Source: Actinomyces slackii (GTDB lineage: Bacteria; Actinomycetota; Actinomycetes; Actinomycetales; Actinomycetaceae). From it: a stretch of 64,000 bases of DNA. The notes under the pieces are model-generated. The model saw only the letters and a program-made list of their open reading frames with translations. It had not been told where the DNA came from and ran no database searches. Location of the stretch: contig NZ_LR134363.1 of assembly GCF_900637295.1 (NCBI RefSeq), forward strand, positions 744,001 to 808,000. The letters are read 5' to 3'. This document shows, one piece after another, positions 7,684-15,075 of this stretch (positions within the stretch are counted from its first letter, which is position 1; the number at the start of each line of letters is the position of its first letter). The position numbers and the translations under genes are program-made.

Positions 7684-8946
7684 ATGAAAATCGCAGAAAG
7701 AACTACCCTGGGTCGGGACTACGCTTCCCGGTGGGTGCTCCATTCTCAGCCGGACGGCATGATCCTCGTGGACAAGTCGAGTCTCTACTACGTGCGCCTC
7801 ACTCCGCTCGCGGCGGAGCTGATGCTTCAGTTCTCCAAGGGGCGAAGCCTGGATGATGTCGCAGCTGCAAGGGCGGTTCTCGAGAACGTCACCGTCGCAG
7901 AGGCCAGGGCCGCACTTGTCCAGCTGCTCTCCGGGGACCCGCTCACAGGGGAGTGGCTGAAGGGCGGCGTGGACTCCGAGATCCGGGTTACTGGGTCGGA
8001 GCAGTCCTACGTTCCTGTCACGATGTCGCTGCAGTTGACGAACGGCTGCAACCTCGAATGCTCCTTCTGCTATGCGGCTTCCGGAGCCAGGCGTGACAGC
8101 GAGTTGAGCGCCCAGGAGTGGATCGACGTCATCAAACGGGGGTCTTCCCTCGGGGTGCTGTCTTGTACATTGACTGGAGGGGAGCCCACTATGGCCAGGG
8201 GCTTCCATCATATCCTCACCGCCGCCGCAAGTTACTTCACCACTGTCTCTCTGTTCACTAACGGGTACGCGCTCTCCCGCAGGACAATCAGCCTTATCGC
8301 TGCACTGGGCAACGTCGACGTCCAGGTAAGCCTTGATGGGGTTGGGGAGACCCACAACACTATTCGAGGCGGACGGGACGCCTTTAATAAGACCCTAAAG
8401 ACGATCAGCGATCTCACCGCGCAGGGGGTGTCGGTTGATGCGGCGATGGTTGCCACGCCAAAAAACTACCGTCAGGTCGAGGACCTGGCGGCAGTTCTGG
8501 ATGATGCGGGCGCTTACCGGCTCCGTGTAGCGGAGATTCAGACCCTCGGCCGTGCGGCGGGCAGTGACGAGTTTAGGCTGGCAGAGGAAATGGCCGCCGC
8601 GGTGGAGGAGCAAATGGAGCGCTTTAGCGCCCGGGGACGCAATTTGGAGATCGTCCAGGGGACGGGGTGCGACCTCGGAGAGGAGGTTGAGGTTCTTACA
8701 GGACGGGAGTCGGAGTACCTTGTCCCGGGCTACCTCAGTTGGCACGTCCTAAGTGACGGGCGGGTGACACCGTGCACTCTTGAGGAGGTTGGTGCGATCG
8801 GTAACGTTCGAACCGATGCTCTGGAGCGGATCGGCTCACTGGACAACCTTGAGGCGGCGGCGCAGAAGTCGTTCGGGTGCCGGTGCATGAAGTACGTGTC
8901 GCGGCCCACCAGTTGTGGTCACCCGTACGCGGAGGCCGTCCGATGA
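7684..8946 (+). CDS. PqqD/radical SAM/SPASM peptide-modifying enzyme (SkfB-like thioether synthase)
   Basis: A 420-residue protein. Residues about 10-95 (ILVDKSSLYYVRLTPLAAEL onward) resemble a PqqD-type leader-recognition domain. The radical SAM CX3CX2C motif is Cys122, Cys126, Cys129 (NGCNLECSFCY), followed by TGGEP at 164-168. The C-terminal SPASM-like part has Cys364, Cys399, Cys401 and Cys411, able to hold an auxiliary Fe-S cluster. SkfB of B. subtilis, about 410 residues, has the same layout and makes the Cys alpha-thioether in SKF; by inference this enzyme does the same on the 50-residue peptide 104 nt upstream. GAAGG precedes ATG 7684. The gene overlaps the next one by ATGA. Its GC is lower than that of flanking housekeeping genes, consistent with transfer. 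Confidence 0.9.
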   Translation: MKIAERTTLGRDYASRWVLHSQPDGMILVDKSSLYYVRLTPLAAELMLQFSKGRSLDDVAAARAVLENVTVAEARAALVQLLSGDPLTGEWLKGGVDSEIRVTGSEQSYVPVTMSLQLTNGCNLECSFCYAASGARRDSELSAQEWIDVIKRGSSLGVLSCTLTGGEPTMARGFHHILTAAASYFTTVSLFTNGYALSRRTISLIAALGNVDVQVSLDGVGETHNTIRGGRDAFNKTLKTISDLTAQGVSVDAAMVATPKNYRQVEDLAAVLDDAGAYRLRVAEIQTLGRAAGSDEFRLAEEMAAAVEEQMERFSARGRNLEIVQGTGCDLGEEVEVLTGRESEYLVPGYLSWHVLSDGRVTPCTLEEVGAIGNVRTDALERIGSLDNLEAAAQKSFGCRCMKYVSRPTSCGHPYAEAVR

Positions 8947-10463
8947 CAGCCATGGCGCAGGCCCTTGTTACGCTTGCCGCAGTCCTTCTGCTCGCTCGGG
9001 TGTACCGCAGCCTTCGCCCGACAGGGCACCCGATAGCGGGAGATCCGGGGCTTTTGCAGAGGGAGGAGGCCATATCGCGCGCCCGCCAGTACGCCGACGT
9101 GCTTCTGGGAGTCAGTACGGGAGACTGGCACGCCTTCGCCACCACCTCCAGGGACGAGGAGGCGCTCGCCGCCGTTGAGTTGCTTCCCGGAGGGCCGACG
9201 GCGGAAGAGACCGAGTTTGTGAATCAGAGGGGGTATACGGGGGAGTGGTACGTCCGCCTCATTCCCGATCTTCGCCAGGAGTCCTCCGTCCTGATCGGTC
9301 TGGCAGCCGGTGGCCGGCTCAGCCTGTTTGAGGCTCGCGGAGAGTTGGGGCAGCCGAGGACCGATGCTCCGGAGCAAGATGCCTCTCCTGTGCTGGAGGC
9401 ATCGGTGATCGGATTGGGCACTGAGCCGGATGCCATCAGTTGGCAACGCGAGGAGAGGGATTCTGGCGGCCCGCGCGTCGCCCACTTCCGCCACACTGCC
9501 GGGCGCCTGGTGTCGGAGCATGTGACCCGCTTCAGCGCTGGGAGGCTCACCCGCGTTGACCGGCGGCTGGAGGTAACGAACCAGAGTGGAGCGGAGCAGC
9601 CGGTCCAGGATAGACAGGAGCTCGCCGGTGCTGGTGCGATGCTCATGACTGTACTGGCTGTGGGCGGTGGGATGGTGGTTCTCGTAGTTGGTCAGGGCCG
9701 TCCTGACTGGGAGGTGCCCTCGGCTCTGGCTGCTGCAACATTCTTGGCCAGCTTCCTAAACGGGATCCTCTATCCCTCCGGCATCGTTGCGGGTGCCCTG
9801 CCGCCCGGTGTGCGGGCTGGGGCCTACATAGTGCTGACCGTGATCACCAACGCGACTCTTGCGATTCTCAACGGAGTGGTCGTCTTCATTGTCTCCTGCG
9901 CGGCGCTGTCGGTGTCGCCCAACGCGACGCTGGGGCTGGCAGGTCCGGGGTTGGTGCTGCCTATCCTGTCAGGTACTGCTTTTGCCATGTTCTGGCTCGT
10001 GGTCTCTTCAGGACTGTACTCGTTTGTGTCCAGGAGGGCTGGTTGCCGGGTGTTCAGGAACCCGTCACGAAGTTATATATTCATGCTTCCCGGAGCCCGT
10101 GTCAACGGAGTTCTTAACGCATTGGTCAGTGCCCTGACGGAGGAGACCGTGTTCCGCCTGTTCGTCCTTTCTGGGACACAGGTGCTGTTAGCCCCTGTGC
10201 TACCGGAGCCGTGGGCCACGGTGGCAGCGGTGGCGGTCAGCGCCCTACTGTGGTCGCTGGCGCACTCGACCCAGGCGTGTCAGCCTTCGTACTACCGTTA
10301 TGTCGAGCTCTGGGTCGTGGGCGCGGGTCTCGGTGTGCTGTACGTTATTTTTGGCATACTGGCGCCACTGGTGGCGCACACGCTGTACAACGCTGTCGTC
10401 ATGCTCTCCCATGACGACCTTGTGCAGCCGAGAGAAGTACTCCAGGAAAGGAGAGTCCATTGA
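8943..10463 (+). CDS. CPBP-family intramembrane protease (SkfC-like leader peptidase/cyclase candidate)
   Basis: The product is 506 residues from ATG 8943, which overlaps the radical SAM stop as ATGA. One N-terminal helix (MTAMAQALVTLAAVLLLARV) precedes an outside beta-rich region of about 200 residues, then about eight membrane segments. The CPBP/CAAX-protease motifs are present: EETVFR (EExxxR), LLWSLAHS and HTLYNAVV. These supply the glutamates and histidines of the metal site. SkfC, similar in size and also CPBP-type, is the protease in the skf operon, proposed for leader removal and head-to-tail cyclisation. Here it is the only protease in the operon, so the same role is inferred. The large non-membrane N-terminal domain is unassigned and could hold the peptide. 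Confidence 0.85.
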   Translation: MTAMAQALVTLAAVLLLARVYRSLRPTGHPIAGDPGLLQREEAISRARQYADVLLGVSTGDWHAFATTSRDEEALAAVELLPGGPTAEETEFVNQRGYTGEWYVRLIPDLRQESSVLIGLAAGGRLSLFEARGELGQPRTDAPEQDASPVLEASVIGLGTEPDAISWQREERDSGGPRVAHFRHTAGRLVSEHVTRFSAGRLTRVDRRLEVTNQSGAEQPVQDRQELAGAGAMLMTVLAVGGGMVVLVVGQGRPDWEVPSALAAATFLASFLNGILYPSGIVAGALPPGVRAGAYIVLTVITNATLAILNGVVVFIVSCAALSVSPNATLGLAGPGLVLPILSGTAFAMFWLVVSSGLYSFVSRRAGCRVFRNPSRSYIFMLPGARVNGVLNALVSALTEETVFRLFVLSGTQVLLAPVLPEPWATVAAVAVSALLWSLAHSTQACQPSYYRYVELWVVGAGLGVLYVIFGILAPLVAHTLYNAVVMLSHDDLVQPREVLQERRVH

Positions 10464-12217
10464 ATCAGAGCCCTGGCAGGGAAGGAGGCCCGGACGCGGA
10501 CGGCCCGGCCTGGGCAGACTCTGCCCAGGACCTCGAGTCCGGACCGCGGCTTAGACAGCTGTGGCCCTTCCTTCGCCCCCTCAGGGCGAGGATCGTCCTG
10601 GGCATCGTCCTCGCCCTAGCAGGTGCGGTGGCGTCGTTGGCCCAGCCGATAGTGATGGCGCAGGTGATTAACGCGACGCTTCTGGAGGAGTCGGTGGCCC
10701 GACCTTTTGCGCTGCTGGCGCTCCTGCTGCTGCTTGACGTCGTCCTGTCCGGGCTGCAGGCCTGGGTGCTCCTACGGGCAGGGGAGGATCTCGTCCTCAC
10801 CGTGCGCACGCTGCTCATAGAGCGCATTATCTTCTGGCGCCTGCCGACCCTGAGGAGGCACCGCAGTGGGGACCTCATCTCGCGAGTCAGCAATGACGCG
10901 GGTACTCTGCGAGGTATTCTCAGTGATGGCACCGTTGACGTCGTGGGCTCCGTGTTCATGCTGGGGGGAGCAATCTGGATCATGATCGTCATCGATCCGG
11001 TCCTCTTCGGCTGTACCGTCGCGGCGCTTGTCCTCGCCGGAGCCAGCGCCGTGGCGCTTCTGCCGCAGATCTCACGGGAGACCGAGCGCTCTAACAAGGA
11101 GTTGGGGGTCCTCTCCGCTGACCTGGACCGCGCCGTCACCGGCTTCATCACGGTCATCACATCAGGAATGCGTTCTCTGGAGCGTGAGCGCCTGGCGGGT
11201 GATGCGCGGGCGAGTTGGCGGGCAGGCCGCAGGGCCGCCGCCTGGGACGCCCTGACGACCCCGATCCTGCTGCTTGGGATGAATCTCGGATTTCTCGTCG
11301 TCTTCGGTGTAGGAGGAGTCAGAGTCGCCGAGGGGCGCCTGGGTGTCGCCGAATTCATCTCCTTTATCCTGTACTTCGGTATCCTCACCCCTCCGATCAT
11401 CATGGGCATGACCGCTCTGACGACCGTCCAGCGCTGCCTGGGAGCGGTTGGGAGGATATCGGAAGTGCTGGACGAGCCTGTCGAGGATCCGGTGGATGGC
11501 CTTCTGGACCGCCACTACGTCCCCGACGAGGGCAGCCCCCCATTCTCGGCGGCGCTGTCCGATGTCACTTTCCGTTACTCCATGCGTGAGGCCCCTGTAC
11601 TTGACAGTCTCAGCCTGGAGCTGGAGACCGGCGGGCTTACCGCCCTGCTCGGTGAGTCCGGAAGCGGCAAGACCACCACGCTCTACCTTCTGGCAGGCCT
11701 GGAGCGCCCCGACTCCGGTGAGGTCCTCATCGACGGCGAGGCACTGACCGAGGAGCGCGCGGGAGATGTCCTCGACGGTGTCGCGGTGGTGCAGCAGGAG
11801 ACACCGGTCTTCTGGGGGACCGTGCGTGACAACCTGTGCTATGGGGTGTTTCCGGAGCCCTCAGTGGAGGAGGTTGACGAGGTCGTCGAGCGGCTCGGTC
11901 TCCGTCCGCTAGTGGACAGCCTGCCCGGGGGGCTGGACTCCCACATCGAGGACCATGGTGTCAGCCTCTCCGGCGGGGAGCGTCAACGGATCGCCATCGC
12001 GCGGGCCCTCCTGCGCAGGCCGCGCCTCCTGCTGCTCGATGAGCCCACCGCCCAGCTTGACGGGCACAACGAGAGGCGGTTGCTGGAGGCTCTACGCACT
12101 CTGAGGGGGCGTACGACCGTGATGCTGAGCACCCACCGCTCATCCACCGCGGCCGGTGCGGACAAGGTGGTCCAGGTCTCACCCGCCGGGACTCCCGTAT
12201 GCCAGTCAGCCGAGTGA
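10460..12217 (+). CDS. ABC exporter, fused TMD-ATPase (peptide export/self-protection)
   Basis: A 585-residue half-transporter. A type IV exporter membrane domain (about residues 30-320, six hydrophobic segments) is followed by an ATPase with Walker A GESGSGKTTT, signature VSLSGGERQRIAIARA and Walker B LLLLDEPTAQLD. No C39 peptidase domain is present, so it does not cut leaders itself. The start is TTG 10460, overlapping the CPBP stop as TTGA, with AAGGAG at 10448-10453 exactly 6 nt upstream. It probably exports the mature cyclic peptide and may give immunity, as SkfE/SkfF do in B. subtilis. In that operon, however, ATPase and permease are separate proteins of a different exporter class. It is the last gene of the operon; no thioredoxin-like SkfH homologue follows. 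Confidence 0.9.
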   Translation: MNQSPGREGGPDADGPAWADSAQDLESGPRLRQLWPFLRPLRARIVLGIVLALAGAVASLAQPIVMAQVINATLLEESVARPFALLALLLLLDVVLSGLQAWVLLRAGEDLVLTVRTLLIERIIFWRLPTLRRHRSGDLISRVSNDAGTLRGILSDGTVDVVGSVFMLGGAIWIMIVIDPVLFGCTVAALVLAGASAVALLPQISRETERSNKELGVLSADLDRAVTGFITVITSGMRSLERERLAGDARASWRAGRRAAAWDALTTPILLLGMNLGFLVVFGVGGVRVAEGRLGVAEFISFILYFGILTPPIIMGMTALTTVQRCLGAVGRISEVLDEPVEDPVDGLLDRHYVPDEGSPPFSAALSDVTFRYSMREAPVLDSLSLELETGGLTALLGESGSGKTTTLYLLAGLERPDSGEVLIDGEALTEERAGDVLDGVAVVQQETPVFWGTVRDNLCYGVFPEPSVEEVDEVVERLGLRPLVDSLPGGLDSHIEDHGVSLSGGERQRIAIARALLRRPRLLLLDEPTAQLDGHNERRLLEALRTLRGRTTVMLSTHRSSTAAGADKVVQVSPAGTPVCQSAE

Positions 12218-12304
12218 GGCGCACGGGGGCCCGACGGGTCCCACAGACCTGACTCCTGCCGTTTTAGCCTCGGGTTTTCGTTGTTGGGGTGGTGGGGGTA
12301 GGGG

Positions 12305-12376
12305 TGAAGGTGCCCCTTTTCCTGGGATAATGCGGGTTGTCGAAGCTCGCGATGATCCTGGAGAGGGGCACCTTCA
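12305..12376. repeat. Inverted repeat with 13-bp perfect arms, possible IS remnant
   Basis: TGAAGGTGCCCCT (12305-12317) is repeated inverted as AGGGGCACCTTCA (12364-12376). Imperfect pairing extends inward. The gap 12218-12502 around it has no convincing gene. A short frame starting at the right arm (MVKATAGLYPRAGA) could be the start of a lost transposase. Downstream of the RiPP operon, this may be an insertion scar or a terminator. I do not recognise a specific IS family. Confidence 0.45.
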
Positions 12377-12502
12377 TGGTGAAGGCTACAGCAGGCTTGT
12401 ATCCACGGGCGGGGGCCCGGGCTGGTGGAGTGCTGGGTGTAGCCGAGTGGCGAGACGCGTCAAAGTTGTTCATGACGGACACTTTTGGGGGCGCCGAGGT
12501 GG

Positions 12503-13177
12503 TCAGGCGGTGGCGCGCAGCCAGGCCAGCACGGCGCGAACCCGGCGGTTGTCCTGGCCGGGAGGCAGATCCAGCTTGAGGAAGATATTGGCCACGTGCT
12601 TGGCCACCGCGCCCTCGGAGACCACGAGGCGCTCCACGATCTGGGCGTTGGTCAGACCCTCGGCCATGAGGGCGAGCACCTCGCGCTCCCGCTCGGTCAG
12701 GCGCGCTATTCCTGGATGCGCGGCGTCCGTGGTGCGGCCTCCTGCCAGGAGTCGGGCCACCACCTCGGGGTCGACCACCACGCCGCCGCCCACAACGACC
12801 TCCAGGGAGTGCATGAAGTCGGCAACCCGCCCCACGCGCTCCTTGAGCAGGTAGCCCACCGCGCCCGCATCGTCCTCCAGCAGGTCGCGCACATAGGGGC
12901 CGGCCACATAGGCGGAGAGCACCATGACCGGCAGGCCCGGGTGGGAGCGGCGCAGCTCTAGAGCGGCCCGCAGGCCGTCATCTGTACCGCCCGGGGGCAT
13001 GCGCACATCGGTGACGACAGCATCGGGCAGGGCGGCCTGCTCGGCCAGGCTGGTCACGGCTGAGCGCAGCTCATCGGCATCCGCGGCCTGGGCCACCACC
13101 TCGTGCCCCGCCGCGCTCAGCAATCCGGCCAGGCCCTCGCGCACGAGAGCGGCATCGTCGGCCAGCACGATCCTCAT
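12503..13177 (-). CDS. NarL/LuxR-type response regulator
   Basis: A 224-residue two-domain regulator. The receiver starts MRIVLADDAALVREGLAGLL with the acidic pair, a phospho-acceptor Asp in AVVTDVRMPPGG, and Lys in GYLLKERV. The output domain is LuxR-type: RLTEREREVLALMAEGLTN followed by VSEGAVAKHVANIFLKL. I chose ATG 13177 because the receiver begins exactly there; the longer frame to 13324 only reads through an intergenic repeat. It pairs with the histidine kinase at 13425-14876, transcribed in the same direction just upstream. Two copies of the TGCACATTCAT repeat separate the two genes. Target genes are unknown; the neighbouring M28 peptidase and ABC pair are candidates. Confidence 0.93.
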   Translation of the reverse strand: MRIVLADDAALVREGLAGLLSAAGHEVVAQAADADELRSAVTSLAEQAALPDAVVTDVRMPPGGTDDGLRAALELRRSHPGLPVMVLSAYVAGPYVRDLLEDDAGAVGYLLKERVGRVADFMHSLEVVVGGGVVVDPEVVARLLAGGRTTDAAHPGIARLTEREREVLALMAEGLTNAQIVERLVVSEGAVAKHVANIFLKLDLPPGQDNRRVRAVLAWLRATA

Positions 13178-13206
13178 GGGGCGATCCTGGCACCAGCCAG
13201 CGGCTG

Positions 13207-13300
13207 TTGCACATTCATTCCGCGGGGGCGCCGCGACGATCGCTGCTATTCCAAGGAACCTGCCGATCATGGCGGGCGCTGGAGGGTGATGAATGTGCAA
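13207..13300. repeat. TGCACATTCAT intergenic repeat, copy A
   Basis: The left end TTGCACATTCAT (13207-13218) and right end ATGAATGTGCAA (13289-13300) are exact inverted repeats of 12 bp. The interior holds a weaker dyad (GATCG ... CGATC). It lies between the kinase and regulator genes. Confidence 0.8.
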
Positions 13301-13312
13301 GGAGGGGTGTCG

Positions 13313-13405
13313 TTGCACATTCATCGCCGGGCGAGGCCCCTACAACTCAGAGGTGAACCGCGTCATTCCGCCGATCGCTGCCGCGAGCAGAGAAGCTAAA
13401 TGTGC
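13313..13405. repeat. TGCACATTCAT intergenic repeat, copy B (right arm degenerate)
   Basis: TTGCACATTCATC begins at 13313, only 12 bp after copy A. The right arm is decayed to AAATGTGC (13398-13405). Tandem placement with copy A suggests either local duplication or a preferred landing site. Confidence 0.65.
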
Positions 13406-13424
13406 GGTGCGGCGCTCGCCCGGC

Positions 13425-14876
13425 TCACCATGGCGGCGATGCCGGGGCCTGGATGAGCAGGGTGGTGCCCTCGCCCGGGGCCGAGTCCAGATGCATGCTG
13501 CCGCCGACGGTCTCCAATCGCTGGGCGATCCCCGCCAGGCCTGTTCCCCCACCCGTCGCCTCGGGGATCGCCCCGCCGACGCCCTTGTCCTCGATGCGGG
13601 CGGATACCCCCGTGGCGCCGCAGAGCAGGTGGACGTGGGCGCTGCTTGCCCCCGAGTGGCGGGCGGCATTGGTCAGCCCCTCACTGATGGCGAAGTAGAC
13701 GGCCGTGGACACCGGATCGCTCAGGCCGGAGTCATCCCTGGAGGCCGTCAGGGCAACCTCGATGCCCGCGCCCGCGCACAGCTCGCGCACCCCGGCGATG
13801 AGACCGCGCTCGGTCAGGACCGCAGGGCGCACCGAGCGCACGGTGTTGCGCAGCTCGGCCAGCGCGGCCTCCGCCTGCTCCTGGGCGCGGTCGAGCTGGG
13901 AGATGAGCCGGTCCCGAGCGGTGGTCTCCGGTGTGCTGGCGGGGTCGACGGAGCCGGCAGAGCCAGCGGGGCTGGCAAGGCCGGCAGAGCCGGCAGGGTC
14001 GGTAGGGCCGGCAGAGTTGGCAGAATCGGCCGGCCCAGCGGGGCTGGTTGGGCCGACGGTGCTGGTAGGCCCGGCGGAGTTGGCCGGCCCGGCGGAGTTG
14101 GCAGAGCCGGCGGGGCCAGCCGGGCCAGCAGACTCCGGCAGGGACTCGGCGCTCAGCCGCGCGGCTCCCAGGGTCATGGTCAGTGCGGTCAGGCGCTGCT
14201 GGGCGCCATCGTGCAGGTCGCGCTCAATGCGGATGCGCTCGGCCTCGAATGCGTCCACGAGGGTGGCCCTGCCGCGGCGCAGGTCCCCGACCTGCTGGGC
14301 CAGGGCGGCCCACTCGGCGTCCTGATCCCGGCTCAGAGCAGCGATCAGCCGCAGACGCGCAGTGGCGACGACAGCGAGGACCAGCACCGTGAAGAGGCAG
14401 AATCCCACCCCCAGGGGAGGAGCCCACCAGGAGTCTCCCGGCGAGTGCAGGCTCCTGAGGCCGCGCAGGATGAAGCGGAGCCCCAGGACGCCGATGACGC
14501 CCGCCCCGAAGCTGGGGCCGGACATGAGCAGGGAGGAGATCACCAGGGGCAGGTCCTGCCTCCAGAAGGGTCGCTTGGTCACGCGGGAGGCCAGCCAGAT
14601 CGGGAGCGGCGTGCCGGGCCTGCATCCCGAGGGCGCCTCGGCGCCCAGGAGGCGGGCCGTGAGCCGATCAGCCTCCGCCGCCAGTGGGATCGTCAGGGGA
14701 AGGGCGAGGGAGCTCAGGCCCAGGAGGATGGCTGAGGGGATGAGGAGAGCGGCCCGGGCCGCCTCGAGGAGCACCAGGATGACAAGGCGCATTCGCCAGG
14801 AGGCCATGAGGCGCTCCCACACGCGCCGCGCCACCTCCCGCGGTGGCATGGCGGATTGCTGCATGGACTCGGGCAT
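13425..14876 (-). CDS. Sensor histidine kinase, NarL/HisKA_3 type, with low-complexity insert
   Basis: The product has 483 residues. The N-terminal half has about four membrane segments in two pairs (for example LVILVLLEAARAALLIPSAI and LFTVLVLAVVATA). The HisKA_3 box IERDLHDGAQQRL places the phospho-acceptor at His222. The ATPase part has the N box SEGLTNAARHSG, then IEDKGVG, and GGGTGLAGIAQRLETVGG. Between the two helices of the dimerisation domain, residues about 249-318 are replaced by a degenerate Ala/Gly/Pro/Ser/Asn repeat. This is unusual because this is normally a short turn. The kinase is the upstream partner of the response regulator at 12503-13177. The signal sensed is unknown. Confidence 0.92.
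   Translation of the reverse strand: MPESMQQSAMPPREVARRVWERLMASWRMRLVILVLLEAARAALLIPSAILLGLSSLALPLTIPLAAEADRLTARLLGAEAPSGCRPGTPLPIWLASRVTKRPFWRQDLPLVISSLLMSGPSFGAGVIGVLGLRFILRGLRSLHSPGDSWWAPPLGVGFCLFTVLVLAVVATARLRLIAALSRDQDAEWAALAQQVGDLRRGRATLVDAFEAERIRIERDLHDGAQQRLTALTMTLGAARLSAESLPESAGPAGPAGSANSAGPANSAGPTSTVGPTSPAGPADSANSAGPTDPAGSAGLASPAGSAGSVDPASTPETTARDRLISQLDRAQEQAEAALAELRNTVRSVRPAVLTERGLIAGVRELCAGAGIEVALTASRDDSGLSDPVSTAVYFAISEGLTNAARHSGASSAHVHLLCGATGVSARIEDKGVGGAIPEATGGGTGLAGIAQRLETVGGSMHLDSAPGEGTTLLIQAPASPPW
13923..14132 (-). repeat. In-gene degenerate tandem repeat encoding (A/N)SAGP-type residues
   Basis: The coding stretch for kinase residues about 249-318 consists of short GC-rich units around GGCCGGCAGAG and GGCGGAGTTGGC. 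They encode repeated AGP, ANSAGP and TSTVGP. The unit length is imperfect (12-15 nt). It keeps the reading frame. Confidence 0.7.
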
Positions 14877-15075
14877 GGTGGCGACGCTACCGCGCGGCGC
14901 CTACCGGGGCAGTGGGGCCCGCACCCGCCTTCCCGGTGGAGCTGGCTCCACCATGGTTGGGCGGTGGGCCCAGTGACCCGCGGGAGGCCGGGCGCTGGGA
15001 TGGAGCCATGATTCTCATGATCCTTCTCAAGCATCCGTCCCGACCCTGCTCGCCGATGACCCCGGGGGTGGTCCT

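Noticed and set aside
12337-12579. Transposase fragment frame
   Set aside because: It begins beside the inverted repeat, but no transposase motif is visible and it runs into the antisense of the response regulator.
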